A DNA stretch of 53,868 bases, taken from the NCBI GenBank assembly GCA_024644875.1, contig JAHEGY010000019.1, positions 1 through 53,868 on the forward strand, in the 5' to 3' direction. The position numbers were made by a program, and so were the translations under genes. Positions 18,954 to 28,050 of this stretch are shown piece by piece (within the stretch, counting starts at the first letter, position 1; every line of letters begins with the position of its first letter). The DNA is from Cyclobacteriaceae bacterium (GTDB taxonomy: Bacteria; Bacteroidota; Bacteroidia; Cytophagales; Cyclobacteriaceae). Below the pieces are notes generated by a model, which was not told where the DNA came from, did not search any database, and worked only from the letters and a program-made list of their open reading frames with translations.

Positions 18954-19277
18954 GATAATTATTTGTTATTTGTTTTAAAATTTGTTTCTATTTTATACGC
19001 TTTAAACTTAATCAAAAAAGGAAAAAGTTTCAATATTTTAATTTTATTAAAATGATTTTTAAATGTAATACTTATCAGTATTGTCTAAAAGACATAGCTG
19101 ACATTTGATTATTGATAATTTCGTCAGTTTATTACCAATTAAATTTCATTTTGTTAAGTAACGACAAAAATTTGTAAATAGTACTTTTCCAAGGTAAAAA
19201 TACTAATTTTTTTATATGCATTAATTTGATGGTAAATACTGAATATCCTTAAATGGTAACAGGCAACTAATTCAGCT
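18954..19277. other. 324-bp AT-rich intergenic region
   Basis: It lies between the start of the zinc-ribbon membrane protein gene and the end of pyrB, both on the minus strand. It must hold the promoter of the former and the end of the pyr transcript. I see no ORF, no tRNA and no convincing hairpin. A CAAAAATT at 19165 has a CCAA 17 bp further on, but this fits the Bacteroidota promoter consensus poorly. Confidence 0.5.
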
Positions 19278-20213
19278 CTAATTTAAAGGGGTTTTGTTAG
19301 ATGCCAGAAGATATAAGACAGACATTCTAACAGCCACACCATTTTCCACTTGATGAAGAATAATCGCCGCATCGGAATCAGCAACATCACTATTCAACTC
19401 AACCCCACGGTTAATAGGACCCGGGTGCATAATGGTGACAGGTTTCCCGATTTTGTCGAGTAATGCTTTACTTATACCATAATAGATGGAATATTCACGT
19501 AAGGACGGGAAGTATTTAATTTCCTGTCTTTCAAGCTGTATCCTCAGCACATTCGCTATATCGCACCATTGCAAAGCCTTTTCCACATCCAGTTCAACAT
19601 GGACACCCAGGGTTTTGATAAATTTTGGCAGTAATGTGTTCGGACCACAAACCATTACCTCAGCCCCCAGTTTTTGAAGTGCATATATATTGGATATGGC
19701 AACCCTGGAATGAAGTATATCACCTATTATGGCTATTTTCTTGCCTTTCACCTCCCCGAACTTTTCGCGAATAGAATAAGTATCTAATAAGGCCTGTGTA
19801 GGATGTTCGTGCGTCCCGTCACCTGCATTTATTATATTGGCGTCAATATGTTTGGATAAGAAATGGGGAGCTCCAGGGCTTGCATGCCGCATTACGATCA
19901 TATCAACCTTCATCGCAAGAATATTGTTGATCGTATCCAATAATGTTTCACCTTTCTTTACTGAGCTTGAGGAAGAAGAAAAATTAATTACATCTGCAGA
20001 TAACCTCTTTTCAGCAAGTTCAAAGCTTAATCTTGTCCTGGTTGAATTCTCAAAAAATACGTTGGCAATAGTTATGTCTCGTAACGAGGGAACTTTCTTA
20101 ATGGGGCGGTTTATTATTTCTTTAAAGTAGTCAGCAGTTTCAAATATTAGTTCAATATCATTCTTAGAAATGTTTTTTATCCCCAACAAATGGTTTACAC
20201 TAAGACTCGTCAT
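19278..20213 (-). CDS. pyrB: Aspartate carbamoyltransferase catalytic subunit
   Basis: 311 residues, normal length. The carbamoyl-phosphate loop appears as FFENSTRTRLSFE (about 52-64), the SSSSSVKKGETLLDT loop supplies the neighbouring-subunit Ser/Lys, and HPTQALLD and HPGPINRGVE are present. It catalyses carbamoyl phosphate plus L-aspartate to N-carbamoyl-L-aspartate, the second step of UMP synthesis, in the cytoplasm. Its ATG overlaps the stop of pyrR by 4 bp (ATGA), so the two are translationally coupled. No pyrI regulatory-subunit gene is nearby. Confidence 0.97.
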   Translation of the reverse strand: MTSLSVNHLLGIKNISKNDIELIFETADYFKEIINRPIKKVPSLRDITIANVFFENSTRTRLSFELAEKRLSADVINFSSSSSSVKKGETLLDTINNILAMKVDMIVMRHASPGAPHFLSKHIDANIINAGDGTHEHPTQALLDTYSIREKFGEVKGKKIAIIGDILHSRVAISNIYALQKLGAEVMVCGPNTLLPKFIKTLGVHVELDVEKALQWCDIANVLRIQLERQEIKYFPSLREYSIYYGISKALLDKIGKPVTIMHPGPINRGVELNSDVADSDAAIILHQVENGVAVRMSVLYLLASNKTPLN

Positions 20214-20761
20214 TCGGTATCGGTTTTATTTATTAACCAAATATTATCTTTTTTTGCCCCTTGAATACTCCATTCAACCTGGACCCGTTGTGATTGCATA
20301 GTATTTACACTCTTCCCAATGTAATTTGGTTGTATGGGTAAATGGCGTGTATATTTCCGCTCGATCAACACTAGTAATTCGACCAGTTCGGGTCTTCCAA
20401 ATGCTGACATGGCATCCAAAGCTGCCCTGATAGAGCGTCCGGTATACAATACGTCATCAATTAATACGACTTTTTTTTCTTCGATAATGAAGGGCATACT
20501 TGTGGCATTGGCTTTTAGCGGTTTTTCTCTTCGCCTAAAGTCATCCCTGTAAAAGGTTATGTCCAGGTATCCTAAATCAATATTATAGCCGAGGTTAGCT
20601 TCCAGTGTGGCCTTGATCCTGTCGGCCAGGTATATTCCGCGAGGTTGTAAGCCAATTAATGCGGTGTTCTTGAAGTCATTATGGTTTTCAATAAGTTGCT
20701 GGCAAAGACGTTGTATTGTAATTTCAAATAATTGATGATCGAGAAGTAATTTTTTTTGCAT
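20210..20761 (-). CDS. pyrR: PyrR, pyrimidine operon regulator / uracil phosphoribosyltransferase
   Basis: 183 residues from the ATG at 20761; a longer frame opens at a TTG at 20812 but would add 17 hydrophobic residues that family members lack. The PRPP-binding loop is VVLIDDVLYTGRSIRAALD, and GLQPRGIYLADRI holds the PRPP pyrophosphate loop. RGQVEW-like sequence occurs near the C-terminus (here VQVEW). PyrR converts uracil and PRPP to UMP and in Firmicutes binds pyr mRNA. No attenuator hairpin is obvious in the 51 bp upstream, so regulation by RNA binding is unproven here. Coupled to pyrB. Confidence 0.93.
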   Translation of the reverse strand: MQKKLLLDHQLFEITIQRLCQQLIENHNDFKNTALIGLQPRGIYLADRIKATLEANLGYNIDLGYLDITFYRDDFRRREKPLKANATSMPFIIEEKKVVLIDDVLYTGRSIRAALDAMSAFGRPELVELLVLIERKYTRHLPIQPNYIGKSVNTMQSQRVQVEWSIQGAKKDNIWLINKTDTE

Positions 20762-20812
20762 CAGAAAAATTAAAAAATCAACATTATCAATGCAAACATA
20801 AGGAATTGACAA

Positions 20813-22354
20813 CTAATTATATAAAATTTTATTAATAAAAAACACTTTCCTGTTCAGTTTAACTCCAGAGTCTTTCAGATTTTTAATTTTCTGTATTCCG
20901 TAAGCATAAAATCTATCCTTGTACCATGCTTCAAGTCCGCCAAATTCAGAATCATTGTTTTCAATTTTATCATCTCCAAATTTTAAATTTATATCATCAA
21001 AAGACTTCCCTTCTATAACTTCCTCGTCCTTGATCAGTTTTGATCTGATTATATTTTCATAGTTATATAAAAGGACTATTTCATCTTCCTGCGGATCCAC
21101 CTCTACAAATTGTTTCAGGTCATAACTTATTATGTCATTGATCTCAAAACTGTTGTCCCAGAGTAATTTACCCTGTTCACCAAAACCGATCACAATAGCA
21201 TGGGTATATTTATAACCTGCAAAATATGAGTTGTTCTGACCGCGTCTGGAATAGTAATTTGGATAATAATTCGTATAACCCCCGTAATAACTGGTACTAT
21301 TGTATTTCGGATAGTAAGCTTCTCCGACTAAAATGTATTCATCCTGATATTTAATAATGTCGTGTACCAGTAATCTGTAATTGAATTTGAGCTTTTTTCC
21401 CTTAATTTTTTTCCTCTTAATTCTTTCCTGAACCCTTTTTTCCCTTTTGGCTTTCATATAACTGAAGAAATTATTCAATTCCCCGTAATTATAGTATTTC
21501 AGAGTTTGTTCTTCATTCTCGTCAATATGAGCAAGAAATATCCCCCGGGAATATCTGAAATTTTTATTCGAATATGTTCCTGCTATCAGGTCTATATCAT
21601 TGTCGATGGTAATAAACCGGGCATCCAGGAGACTTGTATTATCTTCCGGAATTATTGTGGTATTCTCTATCATTGTCCCGTCATCCTTAAATTGATTAAC
21701 CACAATAGAATAGTTTTTATTGAGGGTTCTTATGGAAGTTAAAACAGTAAGTACATCACGTTCATCATTAATATGCACATCTACCAGTCTGCTTCTTTCT
21801 TCATAAAATCCAGGAAGGGCAAGTGTTTTACCTTCTCGAAAGAAATACTGAAGGATCGTGGGCTTGTTGTTAAAATATCCCCCAAATATTGCCGTATTAT
21901 TAAGTATTTCAAATTCTGTTAATTGAATGTTCAGGGACCTTTTAACATTGTACTTCTGGTACAAACCTGTGATCATGTTTACTTCAAGAATTATATGATC
22001 ATCCTTATATGATTCGGGCATTATAAACAGTAGAAAAACCTTGTTCTTATAGTAATCATATCCGTGCAAGTCGTAATTGAAGCTAAGATAAATATCTTTT
22101 CTCCATTTCATCATTAATCCCGTATCCAGGACATTTATTTCCCAGGCCATATTTGCTTTTTGCGCCTTTTCTACATTCTTACGAATTAGGAATAATCCGT
22201 TCTCTTCTGCTGAGATGATATTGAAGTACTCATCCTGCCAATCTACCTCAACTTCAAACCTTGAGGGTTGCTCAACCTGTGATAAGGCCCGTTGTGCCAA
22301 TTGCAAATTTGACAGGATAAATACAAATAATATAATCTTTAACAATTGTCTCAT
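20813..22354 (-). CDS. Secreted protein of unknown function, 513 residues
   Basis: A signal peptide (hydrophobic residues about 4-16, ending near ALSQ) is followed by a long mature protein rich in beta strands, Tyr, Asn and Lys. Around residue 350 is a low-complexity tyrosine-rich stretch (PKYNSTSYYGGYTNYY), and before it a very basic segment (KREKRVQERIKRKKIKGKK). Repeating DIDLIAGTYSN-like and ILVGEAYY-like strands suggest a propeller or solenoid, but no family is certain. It precedes pyrR on the same strand by 51 bp, so it may share the transcript although its role is clearly in the envelope. Confidence 0.7.
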   Translation of the reverse strand: MRQLLKIILFVFILSNLQLAQRALSQVEQPSRFEVEVDWQDEYFNIISAEENGLFLIRKNVEKAQKANMAWEINVLDTGLMMKWRKDIYLSFNYDLHGYDYYKNKVFLLFIMPESYKDDHIILEVNMITGLYQKYNVKRSLNIQLTEFEILNNTAIFGGYFNNKPTILQYFFREGKTLALPGFYEERSRLVDVHINDERDVLTVLTSIRTLNKNYSIVVNQFKDDGTMIENTTIIPEDNTSLLDARFITIDNDIDLIAGTYSNKNFRYSRGIFLAHIDENEEQTLKYYNYGELNNFFSYMKAKREKRVQERIKRKKIKGKKLKFNYRLLVHDIIKYQDEYILVGEAYYPKYNSTSYYGGYTNYYPNYYSRRGQNNSYFAGYKYTHAIVIGFGEQGKLLWDNSFEINDIISYDLKQFVEVDPQEDEIVLLYNYENIIRSKLIKDEEVIEGKSFDDINLKFGDDKIENNDSEFGGLEAWYKDRFYAYGIQKIKNLKDSGVKLNRKVFFINKILYN

Positions 22355-22504
22355 TCCTGATTCGAGTGTTTTACAATCCGATTTAACGAATTACTGCATT
22401 ATACTAATTAAAATTAACAAAAGAATATACAGTATCTTTTATAAAGTAAATATTAATGTTAACTAAATTAGCACATACCTTGTTACAAATTTACATAATA
22501 ATCT

Positions 22505-23236
22505 TTGGCGAAAAGTGAATCAAATATAGCAAAATGTTATATCCAATACGATAAGGATGAGAGAAACAAGTGTGAATTTACTGATAGAAGATTACATATA
22601 GTTCTTAAGGGTAGAAGATCAGAATTCCCAATAGAAAACTTGGTTTCACTAGGTGTAAACCAGAGGAAATTGCTTATACCCATTATACTCAGTGGTATTC
22701 TTACGCCTCTTATTTCCGTTGGGTTTTTCAAAGGGCTTTTTCATCCATTTGTTGCATTGATATTTATTATTGGGGGTGTATTTACTTTTTATATAGGCTG
22801 GCTTGGCGAGAAAGTCCTGACAGTTAACCTGATAAATTTTCATCATGATTTTTCTATCAAAGTGATTTCTTATAACCTGAACGAATTTATGAACTTTGTC
22901 AATCAGTATTTGCAGAAGGAACCCATTGAAAAGCGGGTCTTGTATATGGAGCTTATTGATGAGAAAGATGATCAAGATATTAAGAAATACATTTCGAAGG
23001 ATGCCAAAAACAGGAAACTTTTTTCTTTCTGGAATTTAAAAGACAAGTATGCTGAGGGAAAAGTTCCCTCCAATGCAAGCTATATTGTTATTGATCCCCT
23101 GAAATCTGGTACGGAAGTCAAGTATACACAGGACAATGAAAAACAATTACTTATTCCCAGGATAAAAGGTGATATTAATCCTGAAGCAGTACTGCGTATC
23201 GTAGATTTCGATGAGATCCGAAACCTTTTTGATTGA
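22505..23236 (+). CDS. Membrane protein of unknown function
   Basis: 243 residues if the TTG at 22505 is the start; an in-frame stop lies 6 bp before it and there is no in-frame ATG for about the first 100 codons, so a TTG start is the best choice. A short N-terminal cytoplasmic beta region is followed by two membrane segments (about 57-75 and 80-99) and a C-terminal soluble part. The two helices resemble a hairpin anchor. No named family recognised. It is divergent from the 513-residue secreted protein gene and 57 bp upstream of the acyltransferase gene. Confidence 0.6.
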   Translation: MAKSESNIAKCYIQYDKDERNKCEFTDRRLHIVLKGRRSEFPIENLVSLGVNQRKLLIPIILSGILTPLISVGFFKGLFHPFVALIFIIGGVFTFYIGWLGEKVLTVNLINFHHDFSIKVISYNLNEFMNFVNQYLQKEPIEKRVLYMELIDEKDDQDIKKYISKDAKNRKLFSFWNLKDKYAEGKVPSNASYIVIDPLKSGTEVKYTQDNEKQLLIPRIKGDINPEAVLRIVDFDEIRNLFD

Positions 23237-23293
23237 TTGAATTATCAGTTATGCTTACAATAATGTAAGATTTTTAAATATATTAGCCTTTCC

Positions 23294-24991
23294 ATGTTGA
23301 AAAGCAAATACGATACAAAAGCCAAAACGTTTGATCCTATTTTACCAGCGATAAAGGAATGGCCGGTAGTCAGACTTGGCAAAAACAGGAAGGAGTTTAT
23401 AGAGGAGGTCGTAGAAGCAAGTTTTTCTAAAATAATTCAGTTAAGAGGAAGTACGGAACTTCTGAAGGAAGAACTTGAGATTACCATGTTCAAGGAAAGA
23501 CTACGGGTGAAGGAGAATCCATGGAAGGTTGATCCTGAAGACGAGGCGTTTTTCTGGTCAAATGTAAAGAAAAACCTGTTGCATCTACCCTCTGAAAATG
23601 AGCGGGAAGTAACACAGGAGACCCATGATATTCTAAGAGAGATTATTTCCAGATATGCCAATGAAATAGCAGGTAATTTTAAACCATCACACTACAGGAT
23701 GGCCAGATCCATTGTAACTTTTGGTTTTAGCAGATTATTGAATGCGGCAAAACTCGGATCTTTTATGGGATTGTTCAAAGGAAAGCTCACACTTCAGGAT
23801 AAAATTCACATTGAAGGTGAAATTGAACAATTGAGAAACCTGGCTAAAATTGGAACAATTGTGATGGTTCCTACACATTTCAGTAATCTGGACTCTATAA
23901 CTATTGGATTCGTCATTCATACCCTCGGTCTGCCTCCGTTCATTTATGGGGCCGGTTTGAACCTCTTTAATATCGCCTTGTTTGCCTATTTTATGAATAG
24001 TCTGGGAGCATATAAGGTGGATCGTCGAAAGAAGAATATGATCTATCTTGAAACCCTGAAGATGTATTCAGGCATGGCATTACAGAATGGCATACATAGT
24101 CTGTTTTTCCCGGGTGGTACAAGATCACGCTCGGGTAAACTGGAAAGTCATTTAAAATTGGGTCTATTGAGTACTGTCATGGATGCTCAGAGGTTAAACT
24201 ACCAAAGGGCAAAGGGTGGTAAGGCGGACAAGATCTTTATAGTTCCAGTTGTATTGAATTATAACTTCGTGCTTGAAGCAGTGAACCTTATTTCCGATTA
24301 TCTTGAGAAAAAGGGACAGGAACGATATTATACTGAATCTGACCAGTTCTCATCCTCCTACAAGATCCTCTCCTTTTTAACAAAGTTCTTCACACGCGGG
24401 GCTGATATGTCAGTTACTATTGGCCGGGCCATGGATTTATTTGGAAACGATCTAGATGAATCTGGTAACAGTCTGGATAAGAATGGTAATACCGTAGATA
24501 TTAAAGATTACTTCACTACAGATGGAGTTATCACTCAAAATCCACAGCGTGATGGGGAATACACAAGGATGCTTGGGGAAAAGATCGTGGTTGACTTTTA
24601 TAGGTTTGCTCAATGTTCTCCAAGTCATCTGGCAGCTTTTGTAGGCTTTGAATTGATCAGGAAAAATCACAGCAAACTTGATCTTTACAGTCTTTTTAGA
24701 ATTCCATCAGAGGATCTTGAGATCGAATATGATGAATTTGCCATGTCTTATTCAAAACTTCGTGATATTATAATTGAATATGAAGGTTCCGGAAAGATAA
24801 GGGTAAATCAATCATTGAAAGAGGAAGAGCTGAAAGATTTAATACGTTCCGGGGTTAATAGTGTAGGCACCTTCCACGCTCAGCGGCCATTATTGTTTAA
24901 CAGGGAGGGAAATATCATAACGAAGGATCTGAAAACCCTGTATTATTATAGAAATCGATTAGACGGTTATGGCTTTGAAGAACACATATAA
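23294..24991 (+). CDS. PlsB/GPAT-type glycerol-3-phosphate acyltransferase
   Basis: 565 residues. The acyltransferase core (about 190-340) has motif I HFSNLD (the HX4D catalytic pair), motif II around GAYKVDRRKK, and motif III FPGGTRSRSGKLE, which is closer to the GGRSRTG form of PlsB/GPAT than to the FPEGTRS of PlsC. The flanking N- and C-terminal helical regions also fit a GPAT. It would acylate sn-glycerol 3-phosphate (or a lysophosphatidate) at the membrane. The gene overlaps gpsA by 23 bp, and gpsA makes the acceptor substrate, which strongly supports the role. Acylation of 1-acyl-G3P is the alternative. Confidence 0.85.
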   Translation: MLKSKYDTKAKTFDPILPAIKEWPVVRLGKNRKEFIEEVVEASFSKIIQLRGSTELLKEELEITMFKERLRVKENPWKVDPEDEAFFWSNVKKNLLHLPSENEREVTQETHDILREIISRYANEIAGNFKPSHYRMARSIVTFGFSRLLNAAKLGSFMGLFKGKLTLQDKIHIEGEIEQLRNLAKIGTIVMVPTHFSNLDSITIGFVIHTLGLPPFIYGAGLNLFNIALFAYFMNSLGAYKVDRRKKNMIYLETLKMYSGMALQNGIHSLFFPGGTRSRSGKLESHLKLGLLSTVMDAQRLNYQRAKGGKADKIFIVPVVLNYNFVLEAVNLISDYLEKKGQERYYTESDQFSSSYKILSFLTKFFTRGADMSVTIGRAMDLFGNDLDESGNSLDKNGNTVDIKDYFTTDGVITQNPQRDGEYTRMLGEKIVVDFYRFAQCSPSHLAAFVGFELIRKNHSKLDLYSLFRIPSEDLEIEYDEFAMSYSKLRDIIIEYEGSGKIRVNQSLKEEELKDLIRSGVNSVGTFHAQRPLLFNREGNIITKDLKTLYYYRNRLDGYGFEEHI

Positions 24992-26018
24992 TCCTGTCGG
25001 TGTTATCGGTATTGGAAGTTTTGGGACATCTGTTTCAAACCTGCTTTCAAATAATACAGATGTTATATTATATGGAAGAAATCCTGAGCAGGTTGAAAAA
25101 GTCCGTATCAATGGTACTAGTAATAATCAGCGGTTAAATAAAAACATCGAATTAACCAATGATCTTGAATACCTGGCCTCGAGATGTTCTATAATCTTTC
25201 CCATAATTCCTGCACAAACATTCCGCTCCTTGATAAAGAAATTATCGCCATTTTTAAAACCATATCATATTCTTATTCATGGCACAAAAGGACTGGATTT
25301 GAAGGGTGAGCTTTTGGATTTACCTCCGGAAAAGTATATATCCCGCAGCGAGGTAAGGACGATGAGCGAAGTTATAGTGGAAGAAAGTGTGGTCGTTCGC
25401 GTTGGATGTCTGGCCGGCCCTAACCTGGCGGATGAACTTGCTCAGGGTCAACCTTCTGCGACAGTGGTAGCATCCAGATTTAATGAAGTAATATTAGCCG
25501 GGCAGAAATTGTTGCGAACAGATCGCTTCCAGGTCTATGGCAGTAATGACTTGATTGGTATCGAATTAAGTGGGGCATTGAAAAACATCATAGCCATTGC
25601 TTCAGGGGCACTCACCGGATTAGGTCTTGGAGAGAACTCCAGGGGGTTTCTAATCAGCCGGGGAATGGTGGAAATGATTTACTTAGGGAAGGTTCTTGGA
25701 GGTAATACGCAAGCTTTTCTGGGATTAGCCGGAATTGGCGACCTGGTAACAACTTGTTCCAGTCAACTCAGTCGAAACTTTACAGTTGGCTTCAGGCTGG
25801 CGAAAGGAGAGTCGCTGCATTCGATAATCGAATCAATGGAAGAAACTGCCGAGGGGATCAATACGATTAAAGTCATACGAAGTCTGGTCAAATATTACAA
25901 GATAAGGGCACCGATTACTGAGAAATTATACGATGTGATGTTTGAAGGCCTTTCTATGGAAACAGCTTTGCAATACTTAATGAAATATCCGTTTAATGTG
26001 GATATAGATTTTCTATAG
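24969..26018 (+). CDS. gpsA: NAD(P)-dependent glycerol-3-phosphate dehydrogenase
   Basis: 349 residues. The N-terminal Rossmann motif is VGVIGIGSFGTSV (about 8-20), which is GxGxxG. The catalytic lysine is in ELSGALKNIIAIASGALTG-type sequence, with GLAGIGDLVTTCSS and the closing helices following. It reduces dihydroxyacetone phosphate to sn-glycerol 3-phosphate for phospholipid synthesis, in the cytoplasm. Its start lies inside the 3' end of the acyltransferase gene (23-bp overlap), so the two steps are produced from one message. The C-terminus overlaps the convergent NUDIX gene by 6 bp. Confidence 0.95.
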   Translation: MALKNTYNPVGVIGIGSFGTSVSNLLSNNTDVILYGRNPEQVEKVRINGTSNNQRLNKNIELTNDLEYLASRCSIIFPIIPAQTFRSLIKKLSPFLKPYHILIHGTKGLDLKGELLDLPPEKYISRSEVRTMSEVIVEESVVVRVGCLAGPNLADELAQGQPSATVVASRFNEVILAGQKLLRTDRFQVYGSNDLIGIELSGALKNIIAIASGALTGLGLGENSRGFLISRGMVEMIYLGKVLGGNTQAFLGLAGIGDLVTTCSSQLSRNFTVGFRLAKGESLHSIIESMEETAEGINTIKVIRSLVKYYKIRAPITEKLYDVMFEGLSMETALQYLMKYPFNVDIDFL

Positions 26019-26561
26019 ATTGAGCATTTTCCCAAGTTTAAGAATGCCTGCGATGCTGATTGAATCAGTGATCTTATTATCAATAACCATCTCATATGCT
26101 TTTTTGAAAGGGAGTTTCATAATTTCAATCTGTTCTGTATCATCATGCTCGGGGGTGGATTGTAGCAAATCTTCAGCTAAAAATACAAATCCTACTTCAT
26201 CGGTAACCGAATTGGATGTATGAATTTTTAATATCCTGGTCCATTTATTTGCAATAATCCCCGTTTCTTCAAGCAATTCTCTTTTGGCCGAAACCAATGT
26301 GTCAATGGACAAAAGACCACCTCCCATGGGAATTTCCCATGAATATTCGTCCAGTGTATAACGGTATTGACCTACCAGGCAGGTATCCCCATTTTGATCC
26401 AGCGGTATAATTCCTATCGCTATATTTTTGAAGCTGACCTTACCATATATTCCTTTATTACCATTTGGATTGATAACCTGGTGTTCATATAATATGATCC
26501 AATCATTTTCATAGATCTGCTTTGATTTGAGGGTTTTCCATGGATTTTTAATTTCACTCAT
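26013..26561 (-). CDS. NUDIX hydrolase, ADP-ribose pyrophosphatase-like
   Basis: 182 residues. The Nudix box reads G-x5-I-x7-RELLEETGI (in GGGLLSIDTL and SAKRELLEETGI). The first consensus Glu is replaced by Ile with an Asp next to it, but the metal-binding REUxEE core is intact. The N-terminal WIILYEHQVINPNG strand and YRYTLDEYSWEIPMGG loop are as in ADP-ribose or sugar-nucleotide pyrophosphatases. It probably cleaves ADP-ribose or a similar nucleoside diphosphate. Convergent with gpsA and divergent from rnhB, with 53 bp between starts. Confidence 0.9.
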   Translation of the reverse strand: MSEIKNPWKTLKSKQIYENDWIILYEHQVINPNGNKGIYGKVSFKNIAIGIIPLDQNGDTCLVGQYRYTLDEYSWEIPMGGGLLSIDTLVSAKRELLEETGIIANKWTRILKIHTSNSVTDEVGFVFLAEDLLQSTPEHDDTEQIEIMKLPFKKAYEMVIDNKITDSISIAGILKLGKMLNL

Positions 26562-26614
26562 TTTTAATCTATAATTATGTTTCTATTTTTATATGCGTAA
26601 AATACGAAATAATC

Positions 26615-27232
26615 ATGCTTTTACCATTTTATAGAAAAGGAATGCATGAAGTTGGTTGCGATGAAGCTGGAAGAGGTTGCCTGGCCGGACCGGTAGTTGC
26701 AGCAGCTGTGATCCTGCCATCGGATTTCAGGAATCCCATCCTGAATGATTCGAAGAAACTTTCCCGTACTAAAAGGGAGCAGCTCCGGGACATTATCTGT
26801 GATTCAGCCATAAGTTTCGGGATAGGAATTGTTGACAATAATGAAATAGATGAAATCAATATTCTAAATGCCTCGATCAAGGCAATGCATCTGGCGCTGG
26901 ACCAGTTAAAGCCCGGAAGTTTCGATTTGATCTTAGTAGATGGTAACAGGTTTAACCCCTATAAATCAAAGGATCACCAATGTGTTATTAAGGGTGATGG
27001 TATATATATGTCTATCGCTGCTGCATCGGTTCTCGCTAAAACTTACCGGGATGGACTTATGGAGACCTATTCAGACATATGCCCTCAATATGGTTGGAAT
27101 AAAAATGCAGGATATCCAACGCAGTATCATCGAAAGGCCATTAAATTACATGGAATTACCAAATATCATCGAAGATCTTTCAAGTTATTAAATGATCAAC
27201 TGGAATTATTTGAAGCCCCTGTTGGAACATAG
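26615..27232 (+). CDS. rnhB: Ribonuclease HII
   Basis: 205 residues, normal length. The motif CDEAGRGCLAGP (from about residue 13) carries the first catalytic Asp-Glu pair. The DGN in LVDGNRF, the GDG in VIKGDGIYMSIAAAS and the YPTQYHRKAI motif complete the active site and the substrate-binding loop. The enzyme removes ribonucleotides and RNA primers from DNA hybrids. It is transcribed alone, divergent from the NUDIX gene and convergent with the LytTR regulator gene. Confidence 0.96.
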   Translation: MLLPFYRKGMHEVGCDEAGRGCLAGPVVAAAVILPSDFRNPILNDSKKLSRTKREQLRDIICDSAISFGIGIVDNNEIDEINILNASIKAMHLALDQLKPGSFDLILVDGNRFNPYKSKDHQCVIKGDGIYMSIAAASVLAKTYRDGLMETYSDICPQYGWNKNAGYPTQYHRKAIKLHGITKYHRRSFKLLNDQLELFEAPVGT

Positions 27233-27288
27233 AATTATCTCCGTGCTGAATTATGTGGATAAATATTGACTTTCTAATCAAGCTTCAT

Positions 27289-28050
27289 TTATTTATTAAG
27301 CCACTCCTTGAAATCACCTGATTTTTCTACACTCACAATAGCTTCCATTGAGAAGGGAAGTGGTGGTTCAATTTCTAGTTTTACCCGACTTTTGGTATGG
27401 CTTGTCATTTTGGTGATTGCATTGAAGTTGACTATAAACTTCCTGTTTATTCGAAAGAATTTCTTTGGGTCAATTCTTTCCTCAAGTTCAGATAAATTGA
27501 AATTAATAATATGCTGTTTCCCTGATTTAGAAACCAGATAAGTATATCGGTCCTCACTGAAAAAATAGGCAATTTCTTCTGTGGGGATTGACAAGTAAGT
27601 ATCTCCATAGTTAACACGAAACCTTTCCTGGTATTTTTCACTCCTACGGATAAGCAGGTTTTTAAGTGCTACCAGTTCAGACAGACTTATGGCGGAATTT
27701 AATTTTTCAAATTTTTCAATGGCATTTTTGAACTCTTCAGGTTCAATTGGCTTTAATAAATAATCTATACTAAATTCTTTAAATGCCTGAATGGCATATT
27801 GATTATAAGCTGTTATGAAAATGATGGGTATTTCCTTATTGATTTTTTCAAATATCTCGAAACAAGTTCCGTCAGAAAGCTGAATGTCCGACAGGATGAG
27901 TCCTGGATTATTATTCTGCAACCAGGTGGTAGCTCTTTTTACAGATCCTATTATTTCCAGGATCTCATAGTCAGGCCTGAATTTCAATAGAATTTGTTTG
28001 ATCTCATTAGCTGCAAGGGGTTCATCTTCCAATAAAAGAACTTCAGTCAT
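27289..28050 (-). CDS. LytTR-type response regulator
   Basis: 253 residues. The N-terminal receiver domain (about 1-120) has the acidic pair LEDEP, the phosphoacceptor in LILSDIQLSDG, the Thr in IIFITAYNQYA and the Lys in YLLKPI. The C-terminal LytTR DNA-binding domain (about 145-250) has FFSEDRYTYLVSK and FFRINRKFIVNFNAI. Its start overlaps the preceding kinase gene by 8 bp, so the pair is a coupled two-component system. Target genes are not visible. Confidence 0.95.
   Translation of the reverse strand: MTEVLLLEDEPLAANEIKQILLKFRPDYEILEIIGSVKRATTWLQNNNPGLILSDIQLSDGTCFEIFEKINKEIPIIFITAYNQYAIQAFKEFSIDYLLKPIEPEEFKNAIEKFEKLNSAISLSELVALKNLLIRRSEKYQERFRVNYGDTYLSIPTEEIAYFFSEDRYTYLVSKSGKQHIINFNLSELEERIDPKKFFRINRKFIVNFNAITKMTSHTKSRVKLEIEPPLPFSMEAIVSVEKSGDFKEWLNK

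Noticed and set aside
20762-20812. PyrR-binding attenuator before pyrR
   Set aside because: The 51-bp gap is too short and AT-rich; no anti-terminator/terminator pair or binding loop could be seen.
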